Positions 19,753 to 28,303 are shown, counted from the first letter of the stretch. The stretch: 64,000 nucleotides of DNA from Stenotrophomonas sp. ZAC14D1_NAIMI4_1 (GCF_003086775.1 NZ_CP026001.1:708407-772406), one strand, 5' to 3'. The notes: generated from the letters alone by a model not told the origin. A program made the numbers and translations.

Positions 19753-20874
19753 TCACCAGTCCATGTGCATGAACCACAACGCCGCGAAGGCGTCGATGAT
19801 GATGACCAGCGAGATGGTCTGCACCACGCTGGAGGTGGTGCGCTCGCCCACCGACTGCGCCGTGCCTTCCACCTTCAGGCCTTCCAGGCAGCCGATCAGG
19901 CCGATGATCAGCGCGAACACCGGCGCCTTGGACAGGCCCACCAGCATGTGCCGCACTTCCATCGTTTCGTGCATGCGCGCGATGTACATCTGCGGCGGAA
20001 TGTCCAGGTCGAACGCGCCGACGGTGATGCCGCCGGCCAGGCCGGCGATCATCGCGATGAAGGTCAGCAGCGGCAGGGTCACCAGCAGGGCCAGCAGGCG
20101 CGGCAGCACCAGCAGGTCGACCGGGTCCAGGCCGAGCGTGCGCATCGCATCGATTTCTTCGCGCGCCTTCATCGCGCCGATCTGCGCGGTGAACGCACTG
20201 GCGGTGCGGCCGGCCAGCACGATGGCGGTCAGCAGCACGGCAAACTCGCGCAGGAAGGCGATGTTGACCAGTTCGACCACGTAGATCTCCGCGCCGAAGT
20301 CACGCAGGATGGTCGAGCCGAGGAAGGCGATGACCGCGCCGACCAGGTAGGACAGCAGCGCTACCAGGGGCACCGCGTCCAGGCCCACCTGTTCCATCTG
20401 GTGCACGGTGGCGGTCAGGCGGAAGCGTCGCGGTTCCTTCACCAGCCGCGCGGCCTTCACCAGGTTCTCGCCGAGGAAGCTGCACAGCGCCTTGATGTTG
20501 TGGCCGGTGGCATGGACGCTGACGCCGAGGCGTTCGAGCGCGGCCAGCACGCCGAAATCGCGCTTGGGCCTGGGGCGGTCGTCGGCCACTTCCTCGATGG
20601 TGCACACCAGCGCCTGGTGGTCCGGGCGGAACTGCAGCGCCTGTTCGCCCAGGTCGGCACGATGGGCCACGCGCAGCACCTGCAGCACGCCCGCCGAGTC
20701 CAGCTGTTCGATGCCGGTGGCGTCGATGCCGGTCACAGTGTCGGGAATGCCACGCAGGACCTCTGCCGCGTCCAGCGCGGTCTTCAGGGTCCAATGCCCG
20801 GACAGGCGGATCAGCCCGGGATCGTGGGCGTCCTGTTCAAGCCGGGGGGCGTGGTTCGGGGTCATGGGGGCCAT
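19753..20874 (-). CDS. mlaE: STAS-MlaE fusion permease of phospholipid ABC transporter
   Basis: 373 residues. The first ~110 form a STAS-like domain with the conserved GIEQLDSAGVLQV stretch, the part supplied by separate MlaB in E. coli; the remainder is a MlaE permease with membrane segments around YLVGAVIAFLGSTIL and LLTAIVLAGRTASAF. The cytoplasmic coupling loop EIDAMRTLGLDPVDLLVLPR is a family hallmark. Start taken at MAPMTPNH; a second ATG three codons later fits equally well. First gene of the operon, divergent from thrE. Confidence 0.9.
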   Translation of the reverse strand: MAPMTPNHAPRLEQDAHDPGLIRLSGHWTLKTALDAAEVLRGIPDTVTGIDATGIEQLDSAGVLQVLRVAHRADLGEQALQFRPDHQALVCTIEEVADDRPRPKRDFGVLAALERLGVSVHATGHNIKALCSFLGENLVKAARLVKEPRRFRLTATVHQMEQVGLDAVPLVALLSYLVGAVIAFLGSTILRDFGAEIYVVELVNIAFLREFAVLLTAIVLAGRTASAFTAQIGAMKAREEIDAMRTLGLDPVDLLVLPRLLALLVTLPLLTFIAMIAGLAGGITVGAFDLDIPPQMYIARMHETMEVRHMLVGLSKAPVFALIIGLIGCLEGLKVEGTAQSVGERTTSSVVQTISLVIIIDAFAALWFMHMDW

Positions 20875-20966
20875 TCGGCTCGCAGCATAACCGTTTCGTC
20901 CTGCGCGCCGCGTCGAACCGGGATGAATTTCTCCTGCCGGGGCCCGCGTAGGTAATACTACGGCGC

Positions 20967-22226
20967 ATGTCTGCAGACGCTCACACGATCCCCACGCCCC
21001 AGGCCACCTACGCACAGCGCGTGGCGTTTGTTTCCGAGATCGCCGGGCGCCTGCACAGTTATGGCACCACCGCCCAGCGCCTGGAAACGGCCGTAGTGGC
21101 CCTGGCGGTGCAGCTGGACCTCGATTGTGAACCGTGGTCCAACCCCACCGGCATCATCCTCAGCTTCAGCGACCCGGCGCAGGCCATCGGCTCCAGCGAC
21201 ATCACCCGGGTGATCCGCCTGGCGCCGGGCGAGAACGACCTGCACAAGCTGAGCGTGGCCGACCGTATCGCCGAGGAAGTGTCCAACGGCCGCATGAGCA
21301 TCGCCCAGGGCCACACCGCGCTGCGCCAGCTGGACAAGGACCCCGGCCGGCGCGGCAAGCTGCGCACCATCCTGTCCTTCAGCCTGGGTGCGGCCGGCGT
21401 GGCCGGCATGTGGAAGCTGCCGTGGCTGGACATCGCCACCGCCGGTGTCATCGGCCTGATGATCGGCCTGCTGGGCATGGTCACCGACCGTCGCCCGGCC
21501 ACCCGCGAGGCCGCCGAGGCGCTGGCCGCGCTGCTGGCCGGCATGGTCGCCACCCTGGTGGCCGCCTTCGTTGGCGCGCTCAACCTCAATACCGTCATCA
21601 TCGCCTCGCTGGTGGTGCTGCTGCCCGGCATGTCGCTGACCAACGCGGTCAATGAACTGGCCAGCCAGCACTGGGTATCGGGCACGGCACGCTTTGCCGG
21701 CGCGCTGACCACCATCATGAAACTCAGCGTGGGCGCGATGATCGCGGTGACCCTGGCCGACGTACTGGGCCTGGAGCCGGTGATCCGCGCCTCGCGGCCG
21801 CAGGGGCCGTGGGTGGAATGGGGCTCGCTGCTGACCGCCGCCTTCGCCTTCGCCATGCTGTTCAAGGCCAATCGCCGCGATTATCCGTGGGTGATGGCGG
21901 CATCGGTGGCCGGTTATGCCATTTCCAAATTCGGTGGCCACGCCTGGGGCGCACCGGCCGGCATTTTCCTTTCCGCCATGCTGCTCACCGCCGGTGGCAA
22001 TCTGTTCGGCCGCCTGGTCGGGCGCCCGGGCGCGATCATCCGCCTGCCGGGCATCATCATGATGGTGCCCGGCAGCACCAGCCTTCGCGGCGTGCTGACC
22101 CTGGTGCAGCAGCAGGACGTGGGCGCCGGGCAGAGCGTGTTCCTCACCGTGCTCAACGTGGTGATGGCACTGGTGGCCGGCCTGCTGTTCGGCAACCTGC
22201 TGATGCCGGCGAGAAAAACCCTGTAG
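20967..22226 (+). CDS. Threonine/serine exporter family protein (ThrE-like)
   Basis: 419 residues. An N-terminal soluble part (residues 1-130, containing VAFVSEIAGRLHSYGTTAQRLE, shown here split: VAFVSEIAGRL and HSYGTTAQRLE) precedes about ten transmembrane segments arranged as two ThrE domains; LLPGMSLTNAVNELAS and MMVPGSTSLRG are typical of the family. It probably exports small amino acids such as threonine or serine. Its TAG stop lies inside a GTAG SMAG repeat, and a bidirectional terminator shared with the H-NS-like gene follows. Confidence 0.85.
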   Translation: MSADAHTIPTPQATYAQRVAFVSEIAGRLHSYGTTAQRLETAVVALAVQLDLDCEPWSNPTGIILSFSDPAQAIGSSDITRVIRLAPGENDLHKLSVADRIAEEVSNGRMSIAQGHTALRQLDKDPGRRGKLRTILSFSLGAAGVAGMWKLPWLDIATAGVIGLMIGLLGMVTDRRPATREAAEALAALLAGMVATLVAAFVGALNLNTVIIASLVVLLPGMSLTNAVNELASQHWVSGTARFAGALTTIMKLSVGAMIAVTLADVLGLEPVIRASRPQGPWVEWGSLLTAAFAFAMLFKANRRDYPWVMAASVAGYAISKFGGHAWGAPAGIFLSAMLLTAGGNLFGRLVGRPGAIIRLPGIIMMVPGSTSLRGVLTLVQQQDVGAGQSVFLTVLNVVMALVAGLLFGNLLMPARKTL

Positions 22227-22247
22227 GTGTGGACCGTTGGTCCACAC
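22223..22247 (+). repeat. SMAG-type GTAG hairpin overlapping the thrE-like stop codon
   Basis: GTAG then GTGTGGACC / GGTCCACAC with a GTT-type loop. The stop codon of the exporter gene is the TAG of the GTAG head, so the repeat directly abuts coding sequence. Confidence 0.7.
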
Positions 22248-22258
22248 GCCGGGGAATG

Positions 22259-22286
22259 AAAAACGCCGGCTTGCGCCGGCGTTTTT
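22259..22286. terminator. Bidirectional terminator between thrE-like and hns-like genes
   Basis: A 12-bp perfect stem (AAAAACGCCGGC / GCCGGCGTTTTT) with a TTGC loop has T runs on both strands, placed between converging genes. Confidence 0.85.
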
Positions 22287-22308
22287 CATTTCATTCCGAC
22301 CGTGGGCC

Positions 22309-22695
22309 TCAGGCCTTCTTGATCAGGAAATCTTCCGGCTTCTTGCCGCCCTTGGCGGTCAGTTCGGCCATCCAGCGCGGCTGCTTGCCACGGCCGGTCC
22401 AGGTTTCCTTCGGGTTGGCCGGGTTGCGGTACTTCGGCGCAACCTTGCCGAGCTTGCGGCCCGCGGTCTTCGCCGGGGCCTTGGTGGCCTTGGTGGCCTT
22501 GCGCGCACGCGGGGCGGCCGGCGCGTCACCGAACAGTTCCTCGATGGTGTAACCCTCGGCCTTGGCCAGCTTGCTCAGCTGGGCACGTACCTTGGTGATC
22601 GGGCGACGCTTGGCCACGATGGTCTGCTGCTTCTTGGCGGTGCGGATCAGGGCGCCCAGCTCGCGTGCCGACAGGCCGCTCAGGTCGATGCTCAT
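22309..22695 (-). CDS. H-NS family nucleoid-associated DNA-binding protein
   Basis: 128 residues. The N-terminal third is a helical oligomerisation region (LSARELGALIRTAKKQQ), the middle is a Lys/Ala-rich linker (KATKATKAPAKTAG), and the C-terminus carries the H-NS DNA-binding core: KYRNPANPKETWTGRGKQPR, with the W-x-G-R-G-x-x-P signature. It is close to the Xanthomonas XrvA type. Such proteins silence AT-rich and horizontally acquired DNA; AT-rich leaders in this window, such as that of the large adhesin, are natural candidates (inference). GGAG is nine bases upstream of the ATG. Confidence 0.92.
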   Translation of the reverse strand: MSIDLSGLSARELGALIRTAKKQQTIVAKRRPITKVRAQLSKLAKAEGYTIEELFGDAPAAPRARKATKATKAPAKTAGRKLGKVAPKYRNPANPKETWTGRGKQPRWMAELTAKGGKKPEDFLIKKA

Positions 22696-22757
22696 TTACG
22701 ATTACTCCGGAAACTGAATTAGGGACAGGGACGAGCCGGTCCGTGGCGTCGCGGGAC

Positions 22758-22786
22758 AGAATAATGACGAATTAATCCCAGCACAA
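22758..22786 (-). promoter_or_regulatory. Candidate sigma70 promoter of the H-NS-like gene
   Basis: On the minus strand TTGTGC, 17 bases, then TATTCT, about 60 bases upstream of the start codon, inside a locally AT-rich stretch. The -35 match is weak. Confidence 0.4.
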
Positions 22787-22887
22787 ATACCGGCAGTCGC
22801 GACATGGCGGCCGGGTGGCCCCAATCCGTCCATTTTGACCGGATTATGTCCGCCGGCATTTTGCTGGTGCGCACAAAACAGGCAAAA

Positions 22888-22913
22888 AAAGACCGGGGCA
22901 GGCCCCGGTCTTT
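22888..22913 (-). terminator. Terminator of proS
   Basis: A 12-bp stem (AAAGACCGGGGC / GCCCCGGTCTTT) directly after proS, followed on the minus strand by a run of seven T. Confidence 0.88.
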
Positions 22914-22917
22914 CCAA

Positions 22918-24609
22918 TCAACCCTGCAGGCGCTGCAGCAGGGTGGTTTTGTCCAGGCTCTCCGCCTCGCTGGCACGGCGCGAACGGTATTCGAAGGTGC
23001 CAGCGGCCAGGCCGCGTTCGCTGACCACCACCCGGTGCGGCACGCCGATCAGTTCCATGTCGGCGAACATGGCACCCGGGCGCAGGCCGCGGTCATCCAG
23101 CGCCGCATCCAGGCCTGCATCGCGCAGTTCCTGCAGCAGGCCGGCGGCCGCATCGGCCACGCCGGCGTCGCCCTTCGGGTTGATCACGCACACCACCACC
23201 TGCCACGGCGCCATCGCGTCGGGCCAGATGATGCCGGCGTCATCGTGGTTCTGTTCGATCGCCGCCGCGACCACGCGGGAAATACCGATGCCGTAGCAGC
23301 CCATCGCCATCACCGCGGCCTTGCCGTTCTCGTCCAGCACGGTGGCGTCGAGCGCTTCGGCGTACTTGCGGCCCAGCTGGAAGACGTGGCCGACCTCGAT
23401 GCCGCGGGCGATCTTCAGTTCGCCGCCGTCCACGGCGCGGTCACCGGCCTGCACGTTGCGGATGTCGGCCACTTCCGGCTCGGCCAGGTCGCGGCCCCAG
23501 TTGACGCCGGCCAGGTGGAAACCGGCTTCATTGGCGCCGACGACGAAGTCGGCCATGGCCGCCACTTCACGGTCGGCGACCACGCGGATGGCCTTGGCCG
23601 GGGCGACGGGGCCGAGGAAGCCCGGCACGCTGCCCAGGTACTCGGCGATTTCCGCCTCGCTGGCGAAGCGCTGGTCTTCCAGGCCGGCGACCTTGCCCAG
23701 CTTGATCTCGTTGACGTCGTGGTCGCCGCGCACCAGGGCCAGCACGAAGCCGCCTTCGGTCATCAGCGCCACCGACTTCACGGTACGGGTCAGGTCGAGG
23801 CCGAGCAGGGCAGCGACGTCCTCGCAGGTCTTCTGCGTGGGCGTGTCCACCTTGCGCATGGCTTCAGCGGCAGCCGCGCGCGGTGCCGGATCGGCGGCCA
23901 CGGCCGCTTCCATGTTGGCGGCATAATCCGAGCCGGTGGAGAACACCAGCGCGTCCTCGCCCGAATCGGCGATCACGTGGAATTCCTGCGAGGCATCGCC
24001 GCCGATGGCGCCGGAATCGGCCTGCACCATGCGGAAATCGAGGCCCAGGCGGGTGAAGATGCGGCTGTAGGCCGCCTTCATGTTTTCGTATTCGCGCACC
24101 AGGCAGTCATCGTGCAGGTGGAACGAATACGCATCCTTCATCAGGAATTCGCGCGCGCGCATCACGCCGAAACGCGGGCGGATCTCGTCGCGGAACTTGG
24201 TCTGGATCTGGTAGAAGTTGACCGGCAGCTGCTTGTAGCTGGACAGCTCGCTGCGTGCGAAATCGCAGGCGGCTTCTTCGGCGGTGGGGCTGTAGCAGAA
24301 GGTCTGTTCCTTGCGGTCCTTGATCTTCAGCAGCTGCGGGCCGAACTTTTCCCAGCGGCCGGTCTGCTCCCACAGTTCCTTCGGCTGGATGGTCGGAATC
24401 TGGAATTCGACGGCGCCGGCGCGGTCCATTTCCTCGCGCACGATGCGCTCGACCTTGCGCAGCACGCGCAGGCCCAGCGGCGACCAGGTGTACAGGCCCG
24501 ATGCCAGCTTGCGGATCATGCCCGCCCGCAGCATCAACCGGTGGCTGGTGAGCTCGGCGTCGCTGGGGGTTTCCTTGGTGGTGTGCAGGTGGAACTGGGA
24601 GAGGCGCAT
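22918..24609 (-). CDS. proS: Prolyl-tRNA synthetase
   Basis: 563 residues, bacterial-type ProRS with the editing (INS) domain between class II motifs 2 and 3. It begins [20 protein letters not shown]; motif 2 is around [19 protein letters not shown], and motif 3 near [18 protein letters not shown]. It charges tRNA-Pro. Stands alone with its own terminator; upstream lies a 569-base repeat region rather than another gene. Confidence 0.97.
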   Translation of the reverse strand: MRLSQFHLHTTKETPSDAELTSHRLMLRAGMIRKLASGLYTWSPLGLRVLRKVERIVREEMDRAGAVEFQIPTIQPKELWEQTGRWEKFGPQLLKIKDRKEQTFCYSPTAEEAACDFARSELSSYKQLPVNFYQIQTKFRDEIRPRFGVMRAREFLMKDAYSFHLHDDCLVREYENMKAAYSRIFTRLGLDFRMVQADSGAIGGDASQEFHVIADSGEDALVFSTGSDYAANMEAAVAADPAPRAAAAEAMRKVDTPTQKTCEDVAALLGLDLTRTVKSVALMTEGGFVLALVRGDHDVNEIKLGKVAGLEDQRFASEAEIAEYLGSVPGFLGPVAPAKAIRVVADREVAAMADFVVGANEAGFHLAGVNWGRDLAEPEVADIRNVQAGDRAVDGGELKIARGIEVGHVFQLGRKYAEALDATVLDENGKAAVMAMGCYGIGISRVVAAAIEQNHDDAGIIWPDAMAPWQVVVCVINPKGDAGVADAAAGLLQELRDAGLDAALDDRGLRPGAMFADMELIGVPHRVVVSERGLAAGTFEYRSRRASEAESLDKTTLLQRLQG

Positions 24610-24747
24610 CGTCGGCTTCGGATAACGGCAGAGACGCCTATTCTGCCAGCCCGGCCGGGGGTTTGTACTGGCAGGGCTTGCAGCCCTGCACCCGCAGAAT
24701 CAACGTCCGAAGCCGGAGCAACGTCAAAAGCCGGGTTCCTGGGGGAT

Positions 24748-24849
24748 GGCGGGGTGGGTCCGGCTGAGGGGGACGCCGTGAATACGTCCATGTAGGCTCG
24801 GTCGCCGCATCCATGCGGCTCACGCCCCCTCAACCGGACCCACCCCGCC
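24748..24849 (-). repeat. Structured repeat element, copy A
   Basis: Arms 24748-24772 and 24825-24849 pair at 24 of 25 positions. The 52-base centre (24773-24824), read on the minus strand, matches copy B with about nine differences and has two ATGGAY-loop hairpins. Forms a divergent inverted pair with copy B. Confidence 0.85.
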
Positions 24850-24890
24850 TTCGACAGTTTTCCGCGATCTGTCGGAACCTGCTGCTGATG

Positions 24891-24915
24891 GTGGGTGCCG
24901 ACCGTTGGTCGGCAC
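24891..24915 (+). repeat. SMAG-like hairpin (GTGG head)
   Basis: GTGGGTGCCGACC / GGTCGGCAC hairpin, next to element copy A on its upstream side in the element's own orientation. Confidence 0.6.
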
Positions 24916-24955
24916 ATCTGTCAGGTATCGATTTTCATAATGAAATCGGGGCCCC

Positions 24956-24979
24956 TGCCGACCAACGGTCGGCACCCAC
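24956..24979 (-). repeat. SMAG-like hairpin, inverted
   Basis: Mirror partner of the hairpin at 24891, ending CCAC; it precedes element copy B. Confidence 0.6.
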
Positions 24980-25003
24980 CAACAGCCGCGTGAACCTGTC
25001 GAA

Positions 25004-25105
25004 GGCGGGGCGCTGTGGGTTTGCGGGGTGTGAGCCGCATGGATGCGGCGACCAAGCCCCCATGGATGGGTTTACGGCGTCCCCGCACACCCACAGTGCC
25101 CCGCC
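25004..25105 (+). repeat. Structured repeat element, copy B
   Basis: Arms 25004-25028 and 25081-25105 pair at 23 of 25 positions; centre 25029-25080 is 52 bases. It is preceded by ACCTGTCGAA, which is recognisably shared with the flanks of copies A and C. Confidence 0.85.
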
Positions 25106-25178
25106 ATCCCTCGGAATGCCGCTGTGGCTTTTGACGTTGATTGCAGCAGGTGCAGGGCTGCAAGCCCTGCCGAACCCC

Positions 25179-25556
25179 TTAACCCTCCGGCGGGCAGTAG
25201 GCCTTGATGGCCGCTTCGGCCAAGCCCTTCTGCGCGCTGCGCTGCTCCGGCGTCAACGCGGTATCGGCCTTGCCATCCCCGTCGGTGTCCTGCATCACCG
25301 GACCGGTACCCGCCAGCAGGGTCACATTGGCCCGGGCAGTGCTGCACTGCTCCGGTACCGGCGCGGCCTCGGCGGCGGCCGGTGCGGCCGGCTGCGTGCC
25401 GCGGGCCTGCTCCCGGGTTTCGTATTTCGCCCCGGCCGGCGGCGTCTCCGAATACTGGGTCACGCCCTTGGCATCCTTCCACTTGTAGACGGGCCCGGCC
25501 ACCGCGTTGGCACTGGCCAACAGCAGCAGGCATCCCAGGCAGGACAAGGCACGCAT
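25179..25556 (-). CDS. DUF4124-domain periplasmic protein
   Basis: 125 residues. A signal peptide (MRALSCLGCLLLLASANAVA) is followed by the DUF4124 pattern YKWKDAKGVTQYSETPP, then an Ala/Pro-rich linker (GTQPAAPAAAEAAP) and a C-terminal part with two cysteines (QCSTARANV and IKAYCPPEG). These small exported proteins are widespread in proteobacteria; function unknown. The start chosen begins the signal peptide; 14 further in-frame codons upstream are unlikely to be translated. Divergent from pssA. Confidence 0.8.
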   Translation of the reverse strand: MRALSCLGCLLLLASANAVAGPVYKWKDAKGVTQYSETPPAGAKYETREQARGTQPAAPAAAEAAPVPEQCSTARANVTLLAGTGPVMQDTDGDGKADTALTPEQRSAQKGLAEAAIKAYCPPEG

Positions 25557-25636
25557 GGCAAACTCCGCGGAATGGGCGTAGAACGCCGATTGCAGCATTG
25601 CCGCCGACCGCTGGCAAGTCGATTAAACTGGATTCC

Positions 25637-26413
25637 ATGGACCCGATCACACCGCCGCCGCGTTCGCGCACGATTTACCTGCTGCCCAACCTGTTCACCA
25701 CCGCCGGGCTGTTCTCCGGCTTCTACGCCATCATCGCGGCGGCCAATGGCGATTTCGTCAATGCCAGCATCGCGGTGTTCGTGGCGGCGGTGATGGATGG
25801 CCTGGATGGCCGTGTTGCCCGCCTCACCGGCACCAGCAGCGAGTTCGGCGTGCAGTACGACTCGCTGGCCGACCTCGTCAGCTTCGGCATGGCCCCGGCG
25901 CTGGTGATGTACCACTGGTCGCTGTCCGAGCTGAAGTACGACGGCGAACTGCTCGGCCGTCTCGGCTGGGCGGTGGCCTTCCTGTATGCCGCCTGCGCGG
26001 CGCTGCGCCTGGCACGCTTCAACACCCAGGTGGCCGTGGTCGACAAGCGCTGGTTCGTCGGCCTGGCCAGTCCGGCCGCGGCCGGGCTGATGATGTCCTT
26101 CGTCTGGGCCTTCGCCGATGGCAGCCTGGGCTGGAACGGCAACGAGCTGCGCTTCGTCGCGCTGGCCGTCACCGTGGTCGCGGCCCTGCTGATGGTCAGC
26201 CGCATCCGCTTCTGGAGCTTCAAGGGCGGTGCCGCCAAGGGCACCCGTTCCGACCGCGTACCGTTCCTGGTGCTGGCGCTGGTGCCGATCGCCATCGCCA
26301 TCGCGGTCATCGACCTGCCACGCGTGCTGTTCGTGGTGGGCATCCTTTACGCGCTGTCCGGCCCGGTGATGTGGGCCCTGCAGCGCCTGCGCAAGAAGCC
26401 AGAGGCGGCGTGA
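25637..26413 (+). CDS. pssA: CDP-diacylglycerol-serine O-phosphatidyltransferase
   Basis: 258 residues, membrane-bound type II phosphatidylserine synthase. The CDP-alcohol phosphatidyltransferase signature runs from DGLDGRVARLTG to YDSLADLVSFG with its conserved aspartates, followed by about six membrane segments. It makes phosphatidylserine, the precursor of phosphatidylethanolamine. A longer open frame upstream crosses the DUF4124 gene on the other strand and is not used. It overlaps the next gene by GTGA. Confidence 0.94.
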   Translation: MDPITPPPRSRTIYLLPNLFTTAGLFSGFYAIIAAANGDFVNASIAVFVAAVMDGLDGRVARLTGTSSEFGVQYDSLADLVSFGMAPALVMYHWSLSELKYDGELLGRLGWAVAFLYAACAALRLARFNTQVAVVDKRWFVGLASPAAAGLMMSFVWAFADGSLGWNGNELRFVALAVTVVAALLMVSRIRFWSFKGGAAKGTRSDRVPFLVLALVPIAIAIAVIDLPRVLFVVGILYALSGPVMWALQRLRKKPEAA

Positions 26414-26916
26414 GCCAGGACCTGCCCGTGTTGTGGTCCCCGGCCCAGCAGGCCTGGCTGCAGGCCATGGGCTATACCGTCTACCACGACGGCCAGCTGG
26501 CCGCCGAGCTGGACGCCGCCCTGCAGTTGAGCGTGGCCGAGGCCGAAGCGGCGTCAGCGCCGGTGCGCAGCGAAGCGCCGCGGCAACCGCCACGCCAGGC
26601 CGACGCGCCGGCCGAGCGCGCACCGGTGCAGTACGAGCGTGGGGCGCCGCCGTCGCGGACCACGCCGGTGGCCGCACCCGATACCGCGCCGGCCGCCTCG
26701 CGGCCGCAGCCCAGCGGCAACGCGCGGCAGCCGTCGGTGCGCCTGCCTGATCGACTGCAGATCGCGCTGCTGCGGGCCTCCGGCTGCAATCCGAATGATC
26801 CGGCCACGCAGGCCCTGATGGACAGTTGGCCACTGGAACAGCTGCGTCGCGACCCGGCAGCCAAGCGCGCGCTGTGGCCGCAGCTGCGCGCGCTGCGCAA
26901 GCGGGGCGCACCGTGA
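26410..26916 (+). CDS. Probable divergent DNA polymerase III psi subunit (HolD-like)
   Basis: 168 residues, start GTG overlapping the pssA stop. N-terminus: LPVLWSPAQQAWLQAMGYTV, reminiscent of the short helix with which psi binds chi. Residues about 45-110 are Ala/Pro/Arg-rich and probably disordered. The C-terminus, LRRDPAAKRALWPQLRALRK, resembles the end of E. coli psi (LRANPTARAALWQQI, from memory). It sits directly upstream of rimI, as holD does in E. coli, with a second GTGA overlap. Psi would tie chi (holC is 4.4 kb away here) to the clamp loader. Assignment is by motif and synteny only. Confidence 0.6.
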   Translation: MSQDLPVLWSPAQQAWLQAMGYTVYHDGQLAAELDAALQLSVAEAEAASAPVRSEAPRQPPRQADAPAERAPVQYERGAPPSRTTPVAAPDTAPAASRPQPSGNARQPSVRLPDRLQIALLRASGCNPNDPATQALMDSWPLEQLRRDPAAKRALWPQLRALRKRGAP

Positions 26917-27410
26917 GTGCGGTCGCCCGGCCGGGCCCGGTGTCGATGCGCGCCCTGCGCGAAAGCGACCTCAATGCAGTGATGGCCATCGAGGTGCGTG
27001 GCTATCCGTATCCGTGGACGCGCGGCATTTTCCTGGACTGCCTGCGCGCCGGCTACCCGGGCCTGGCCATGGAACGTGATGGCCTGCTGATCGGTTATGG
27101 CGTGCTGAGCCTCGCCGCCGACGAAGCCCATGTGCTGAACATCTGCATCGATCCGCTGGAGCAGTCGCGCGGCCTGGGCCGGCAACTGATGCGGGCGCTG
27201 GTGCGCCTCGCCGGTGACCGGGGCGCGCAGCGCGTGTTCCTCGAAGTGCGTCCGTCCAACACCTCGGCGCTGGCGCTGTACCACAGCGAAGGGTTCAACG
27301 AGATCGGGCGCCGCCCGCGCTACTACCCGGCCGCCAACGGCCGCGAGGATGCGCTGGTGATGGCGATCGAGCTGGTCAACGACGACCTGCAGACGATGCC
27401 GCCGCTGTAA
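26913..27410 (+). CDS. rimI: Ribosomal-protein-alanine N-acetyltransferase (GNAT)
   Basis: 165 residues, single GNAT domain. The acetyl-CoA-binding motif is QSRGLGRQLMRAL; the RimI-typical region VFLEVRPSNTSALALYHSEGF is seen in pieces (VFLEVRPSN, ALALYHSEGF) and ends with RRPRYYPAANGREDALVM. It acetylates the N-terminal alanine of ribosomal protein S18. The GTG start overlapping the previous stop fits the coupled pssA-holD-like-rimI layout; an ATG at 26946 is the alternative start. Confidence 0.9.
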   Translation: MSAVARPGPVSMRALRESDLNAVMAIEVRGYPYPWTRGIFLDCLRAGYPGLAMERDGLLIGYGVLSLAADEAHVLNICIDPLEQSRGLGRQLMRALVRLAGDRGAQRVFLEVRPSNTSALALYHSEGFNEIGRRPRYYPAANGREDALVMAIELVNDDLQTMPPL

Positions 27411-27421
27411 CGCAGAAGGAT

Positions 27422-27444
27422 TGCCGGCCAGCGGCCGGCACTAC
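27422..27444 (-). repeat. SMAG-type hairpin, inverted
   Basis: TGCCGGCC/GGCCGGCA hairpin ending CTAC, in the 44-base gap between the convergent rimI and EamA genes. Confidence 0.7.
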
Positions 27445-27454
27445 CGATGGTGGT

Positions 27455-28276
27455 TTATGCCATCCGCAGCGCCAGTACGCCGCCGATGATCAATCCCGCC
27501 GCCAGCCAGCGTACGCGCGGCACGCGTTCGCGCAGCACGAACACCGAGATCAGCAGGGCGAACAGGATCGACGATTCGCGCAGCGCCGATACCATCGCCA
27601 CCGGTACCTGGGTCATCGCCCACAGCGCCATTGCATAGGAAGCGGTGGTGCCGACGCCACCGGCCAGGCCCAGCGGCCAATGCTGGCGCGCATACTCCAG
27701 CACCGCACCACGCCGCGTGTAAAGCGCCCACAGCGGCAGTGGAATACCTGACAGCAGGAACAGCCACAGCGTATAGCCCAGCGCGCTGCCCGACTGGCGT
27801 GCGCCGTGCGCATCGACCAGCGTGTAGGTGGCGATCATCATCGCCGTCAGCAGTGGCAGGCCGAGCTGGCCGCCACGCGCGCCCAGCGCCATGCACAGGA
27901 TGCCGGTACTGACCAGCACCACGCCCAGCCACGCGACCGCGGGCAGCGACTGGCCGAACAGGCTGCCGGCCAGCGCGACCAGGATCGGCGCGCAGCCACG
28001 CATCAGCGGGTAGGCCAGGCTCATGTCCACCTGCTGGTAGCAGCGTGCGACCAGGCCGTAGTAGGTCACCTGCAGCAGCACCGACGCGGCCAGCCACGGC
28101 CAGCTGTCCGCCGCAGGGATGGGCAGGAAGGGCAGGGCGGCAGCCGACAGCAGTGCAGCGCTGCCGGTGACCAGCACGGTGCCGAGGAACTTGTCCGGCC
28201 CGCGCTTGACGATCGCGTTCCAGCTGGCATGCAGGGCAGCAGCGGCGAGGACCAGCAGGAAGATGGAAAGCGGCAT
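27455..28276 (-). CDS. EamA/DMT-family transporter
   Basis: 273 residues with about ten hydrophobic segments arranged as two five-helix EamA repeats, starting MPLSIFLLVLAAAALHASWN, where the ALHASWN stretch is common in this family. A drug/metabolite exporter by family; substrate unknown. The start at 28276 opens the first transmembrane segment. Upstream lies a hairpin and a SMAG repeat separating it from valS. Confidence 0.85.
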   Translation of the reverse strand: MPLSIFLLVLAAAALHASWNAIVKRGPDKFLGTVLVTGSAALLSAAALPFLPIPAADSWPWLAASVLLQVTYYGLVARCYQQVDMSLAYPLMRGCAPILVALAGSLFGQSLPAVAWLGVVLVSTGILCMALGARGGQLGLPLLTAMMIATYTLVDAHGARQSGSALGYTLWLFLLSGIPLPLWALYTRRGAVLEYARQHWPLGLAGGVGTTASYAMALWAMTQVPVAMVSALRESSILFALLISVFVLRERVPRVRWLAAGLIIGGVLALRMA

Positions 28277-28303
28277 CGCCCGATGATGCCATGGGGCAGA
28301 AAT

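Larger units (their letters stand above)
24610..25178. other. Intergenic region of nested inverted repeats (no gene)
   Basis: Between proS and the DUF4124 gene I see no credible coding sequence. From about 24670 to 25171 the DNA is a large imperfect palindrome: outer arms (GGCAGGGCTTGCAGCCCTGC and its counterpart), then one structured element on each side, then one SMAG-like hairpin on each side. In the middle is an AT-rich small palindrome (24930-24947). Several short open frames here are by-products of the repeats. Confidence 0.8.

Noticed and set aside
24534..25163. Several 60-130 codon frames in the proS upstream region
   Set aside because: They fall in the inverted-repeat region, lack ribosome binding sites and reflect repeat sequence; the shared MDAA-type peptide is reported as a finding instead.
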